NCBI GenBank assembly: GCA_934630905.1
Contig: CAKTXN010000074.1
Location: 1-8,552, forward strand
Reading direction: 5' to 3'
From: an uncultured Eggerthellaceae bacterium
GTDB lineage: Bacteria > Actinomycetota > Coriobacteriia > Coriobacteriales > Eggerthellaceae
Length of the DNA stretch: 8,552 nucleotides
A model generated the notes under the pieces. It had not been told where the DNA came from and searched no databases. It saw nothing but the letters and a program-made list of their open reading frames with translations. Of the stretch, positions 7,417 through 8,552 are shown piece after piece. Numbering within the stretch: the first letter of the stretch is position 1; every line of letters begins with the position of its first letter. The position numbers were made by a program, and so were the translations under genes.

Positions 7417-7451
7417 TGTTGACAAATTACCCCACCTTTTGTCAACATTTT
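7417..7451 (+). terminator. Possible rho-independent terminator or operator after rnr
   Basis: TGTTGACAAA (7417-7426) and TTTGTCAACA (7438-7447) are perfect 10-bp inverted arms around an 11-base loop, starting 10 bases after the rnr stop. A short T run (7448-7451) follows. Position favours a terminator, but the stem is AT-rich and the T tract short, so it would be weak. A protein-binding palindrome is the alternative. Confidence 0.4.
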
Positions 7452-7530
7452 GCGACTTCCTCTGCGGTTGCTCCCGCTTGATCCAGTCTGTTCATTCGTG
7501 GCTGTAGCCATTAACGCTCGTAGCGTCAAA

Positions 7531-7542
7531 CCAAGTACTTGG
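7531..7542. repeat. Perfect 12-bp palindrome
   Basis: CCAAGTACTTGG is identical to its reverse complement. It sits 130 bases before the antitoxin start and just downstream of the ACGCT/AGCGT hairpin (7514-7526). It could be a dimeric repressor site, but no binding protein can be named from the window. Confidence 0.45.
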
Positions 7543-7588
7543 CTTCTTGCTGCTATTCGTAGATTCCGAATCACGTAAGCCTCAAAAG

Positions 7589-7647
7589 AAGATACAATTA
7601 AGATACTTTAATGGGTTCTTAATTAGGTTCGTAATTGAGTTTATTAT
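7589..7647 (+). promoter_or_regulatory. Probable promoter/operator region of the toxin-antitoxin operon
   Basis: This AT-rich stretch contains AAGATAC twice, 11 bases apart (7589 and 7600), and a second imperfect direct repeat (TTCTTAATTAGG at 7616, TTCGTAATTGAG at 7628). A TATTAT at 7642-7647 could be a -10 box, and TACAAT at 7593-7598 is a second candidate; neither has a convincing -35. Type II antitoxins normally bind repeats of this kind upstream of their own gene, so autoregulation is likely by family knowledge. The precise operator is an inference. Confidence 0.45.
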
Positions 7648-7660
7648 GAATCTGCGCGTT

Positions 7661-7666
7661 AGGAGG
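7661..7666 (+). promoter_or_regulatory. Consensus ribosome binding site of the antitoxin
   Basis: AGGAGG lies 5 bases before ATG 7672. It is the strongest Shine-Dalgarno sequence in the window and much stronger than that of the overlapping toxin, in keeping with antitoxins being made in excess. Confidence 0.85.
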
Positions 7667-7671
7667 CGGCT

Positions 7672-7971
7672 ATGTCTGCGATATATCCATCGACTGCACT
7701 GAAAAATCAGCAACGAGAAATCAAGGCGCGCGCCGACCGCGAGGTCGTACATATTACGGAAAACGGGTGGGGTAAATACGTTTTTATGTCTGAGGACGTA
7801 TTCGAACAGTCTATTAATCAAGCAGTTGAAGATGCCCTTTATGAAGCTCGTTTAAAGAGCGCGTTTGCTGAATCTCGCAAGGACTTCGAAGAGGGTCGTT
7901 TTTATTCTTCTAAAGACGATATGCTAGCGGCTGTTGCGAAGAAGCGAGAGATGCTTCATGCCACGGCTTGA
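7672..7971 (+). CDS. Type II antitoxin, Phd/YefM-like
   Basis: This 99-residue acidic protein resembles Phd/YefM antitoxins, which bind DNA through the N-terminal half and neutralise a partner toxin with the C-terminal half. The N-terminal part has the family pattern: STALKNQQREI at 7-17, VVHITENGWGKYVFMSEDVF at 25-44 (the strand-turn-strand usually written as ITKNGKPVAVLMS). The rest (about 45-99) is predicted helical and charged (EDALYEARLKSAFAESRKDF, FYSSKDDM), fitting a toxin-wrapping tail. The usual GKP turn reads GWGK here. It overlaps the toxin gene by 14 bases and has a near-perfect ribosome binding site. Pairing with a RelE/ParE-type toxin is strong support. RelB-like is the alternative family name. 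Confidence 0.8.
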   Translation: MSAIYPSTALKNQQREIKARADREVVHITENGWGKYVFMSEDVFEQSINQAVEDALYEARLKSAFAESRKDFEEGRFYSSKDDMLAAVAKKREMLHATA

Positions 7972-8227
7972 GTTTTCGGAGCGTTTTGTCGAGGATTTTG
8001 CGCTTGTGGAATCGCCTCGGCTCGAGGCGCGTATTCTTGCTGATTTGGACAACATTGCGGCGTTCGGAGAGTTTGGCAGTGCTAACCTCCCCGACTCGAT
8101 AAAGCTTTCATTCGGCAGCGGGGTGCGCAAAGTCGCGGTGAATCCATTCGATCTTATTTATTCCTTCTATCCCGAGCGAGACCTTGTGCGAATTGAGGCG
8201 CTTGTTCACCAGCGAGCCGCATGGTAG
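7958..8227 (+). CDS. Type II toxin, RelE/ParE superfamily
   Basis: This 89-residue protein fits the compact RelE/ParE fold. An N-terminal strand (PRLEFSERF) is followed by a helical hairpin about 8-37, then the beta-sheet core GSGVRKVAVNPFDLIYSFYP (53-72) and the C-terminal strand VRIEALVHQRAAW (77-89). The core carries the typical VRKVAV-NPFDLIYSF-IEALVHQR order of this superfamily. RelE members cleave mRNA at the ribosome and ParE members poison gyrase; sequence alone does not show which applies here. R57, R78 and the HQR near the end are the basic residues to examine. ATG 7958 is preferred over an in-frame TTG at 7934, because it begins with the fold's first strand and gives the usual short overlap (14 bases) with the antitoxin. 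Its binding site is only a weak GAGAG, suggesting coupled, lower translation. Confidence 0.82.
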   Translation: MPRLEFSERFVEDFALVESPRLEARILADLDNIAAFGEFGSANLPDSIKLSFGSGVRKVAVNPFDLIYSFYPERDLVRIEALVHQRAAW

Positions 8228-8274
8228 TTTCCTGTATTTGCCATCGTGGCTTCGTGGCGTGGACAATTTCGCTC

Positions 8275-8330
8275 AAAGTGCAATCTAAAGTGCAATTTGA
8301 GATGTTTTAAAGTGCAAAATTTGTACTTTA
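8275..8330. repeat. AAAGTGCAA repeat array ending in a near-perfect 23-bp palindrome; probable operator
   Basis: AAAGTGCAA occurs exactly at 8275-8283, 8287-8295 and 8309-8317. The third copy faces an inverted near-copy TTGTACTTT (8321-8329). The last two form arms TAAAGTGCAAA (8308-8318) and TTTGTACTTTA (8320-8330) around a single central A, with one mismatched pair. Spacings of 12 and 22 bases are close to one and two helical turns, as for repeated sites of a dimeric or oligomeric regulator. Weak promoter-like boxes (TTTAAA 8306-8311, TATAGA 8329-8334, 17-base spacer) flank the palindrome. The regulator is not identifiable here. Confidence 0.75.
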
Positions 8331-8403
8331 TAGATGCTTCCAGGTGCTTGCTGTTTGACAAAGGCCGACTTGCAAATCAACGTCAAAAGCCAAAGGCGAA
8401 AAA

Positions 8404-8427
8404 GCAAGTGAACGCTTGCGATATAAT
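8404..8427 (+). promoter_or_regulatory. Promoter of the methyltransferase-like gene, with overlapping inverted repeat
   Basis: TATAAT at 8422-8427 is a perfect -10 box, 33 bases before the ATG at 8461. No good -35 lies at normal spacing. Instead GCAAGTG (8404-8410) and CGCTTGC (8413-8419) form an inverted repeat, with one mismatch, ending just before the -10. This arrangement suggests a promoter that needs an activator or is blocked by a repressor at the -35 position. Confidence 0.6.
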
Positions 8428-8460
8428 TGCAGAAACATTTTTCTAAGTTGTGGGGGCGCA

Positions 8461-8552
8461 ATGAACCAGATTGAACAAAAGAAAGCCGCGAAAGAATTCG
8501 TCGAGCGTTGGAGGGGCTTCAACGGCACGGAGCTCGAGGGCTGCCAGAAGTA
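8461..8552 (+). CDS. Probable DNA methyltransferase / restriction-modification protein (YeeA/MmeI-like), N-terminus only
   Basis: Only the first 30 codons are in the window. They begin MNQIEQKKAAKEFVERWRGF and end GTELEGCQK, with no stop. The pattern KKAAKEFVERWRG followed about ten residues later by an acidic-Gln stretch resembles the start of large class I SAM-dependent DNA methyltransferases of the YeeA/MmeI type. There it usually continues into a Trp-Leu-rich helix. These proteins modify, and some also cleave, DNA as single-chain restriction-modification enzymes. The match is short and from memory of the family, so this is a moderate call. The catalytic motifs (FxGxG, NPPY) would lie outside the window. 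GGGGG at 8452-8456 is the likely ribosome binding site, with a short 4-base spacing. Confidence 0.55.
   Translation, partial: MNQIEQKKAAKEFVERWRGFNGTELEGCQK

Larger units (their letters stand above)
7408..7671. other. 264-base gene-free junction between rnr and the toxin-antitoxin pair
   Basis: I see no convincing coding region, tRNA or tmRNA here. The first part holds a 10-bp inverted repeat (7417-7447). The middle has a small hairpin (ACGCT/AGCGT, 7514-7526), a perfect 12-bp palindrome (7531-7542) and an 11-base odd palindrome centred on C7567. The last 90 bases are AT-rich with short direct repeats and presumably hold the antitoxin promoter. Composition changes visibly from the GC-rich genes upstream, consistent with a boundary between core and acquired DNA. 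Confidence 0.7.
8228..8460. other. 233-base gene-free regulatory stretch between toxin and methyltransferase-like gene
   Basis: I see no credible gene here. A 66-codon open frame at 8246-8446 is basic and cysteine-containing, and it crosses the repeat array and promoter, so it is not called. The stretch holds the AAAGTGCAA repeats (8275-8330), a stray TTGACA (8355-8360) with no matching -10, and a consensus -10 with an inverted repeat (8404-8427). No clear terminator follows the toxin; GCCA/TGGC at 8240-8250 is only a 4-bp stem without a T tract. Confidence 0.7.

Noticed and set aside
7278..7574. A 98-codon minus-strand open frame crossing the end of rnr
   Set aside because: About half is antisense to the S1 domain of RNase R, and the rest crosses the palindrome cluster. 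No domain pattern or ribosome binding site is seen.
7408..7671. tmRNA, tRNA or CRISPR in the gap after rnr
   Set aside because: No cloverleaf, no CCA-type 3' end and no regularly spaced repeats were found. The inverted repeats here are short and different from each other.
7934..7957. TTG at 7934 as the toxin start
   Set aside because: It would add eight residues (MRRSERCF) outside the fold with no clear ribosome binding site. ATG 7958 starts at the first strand of RelE/ParE-type proteins.
8355..8360. Perfect -35 hexamer TTGACA as part of a promoter
   Set aside because: No -10-like sequence lies 15-19 bases downstream, and TATAAT at 8422 is over 60 bases away.
8246..8446. A 66-codon plus-strand open frame
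   Set aside because: It runs through the repeat array and the promoter of the next gene, shows no known motif and has no good ribosome binding site.

Overview
The window looks like a bacterial chromosome segment of moderately high G+C. Its gene content suggests a Gram-positive, probably Coriobacteriia (Eggerthellaceae-like): a transketolase split into two genes, FtsEX followed by an S41 protease-like protein, and a RelE/ParE toxin of a style common there. This assignment is an inference from gene style and order. Clostridia also carry split transketolases, so a phylogeny would be needed to settle it.

Region 1 (1-7407) is a tightly packed plus-strand housekeeping block: the 3' end of prfB (release factor 2), the N- and C-terminal halves of transketolase, ftsE, ftsX, an S41-family PDZ/C-terminal-processing-protease-like protein, and RNase R. 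Most junctions overlap by 4-8 bases or are separated by fewer than 20 bases, which suggests co-transcription and translational coupling. The only larger gap is the 50 bases before ftsE. The order prfB-(insert)-ftsE-ftsX-ctpB-like matches the Bacillus subtilis arrangement, where the insert is cccB; here the insert is the transketolase pair. The block joins translation termination, pentose-phosphate metabolism, FtsEX control of cell-wall hydrolysis, an envelope S41 protein and RNA turnover.

The most notable gene is the S41 protein. Its catalytic lysine (K362) and glutamine (Q366) are intact, but the position of the nucleophilic serine, exactly 25 residues before the lysine, is alanine (A337, codon GCT). 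It is therefore predicted to be a pseudoprotease encoded directly after FtsEX.

Region 2 (7408-8552) is different: AT-richer, looser, and accessory in character. A 264-base gene-free stretch holding several short palindromes is followed by a Phd/YefM-type antitoxin and an overlapping RelE/ParE-type toxin. Next comes a 233-base regulatory stretch with three direct copies of AAAGTGCAA and one inverted copy, then a consensus -10 box with an overlapping inverted repeat. The first 30 codons of what looks like a large YeeA/MmeI-like DNA methyltransferase or restriction-modification protein run off the end. This is probably the left edge of a defence or accessory island placed just after rnr.
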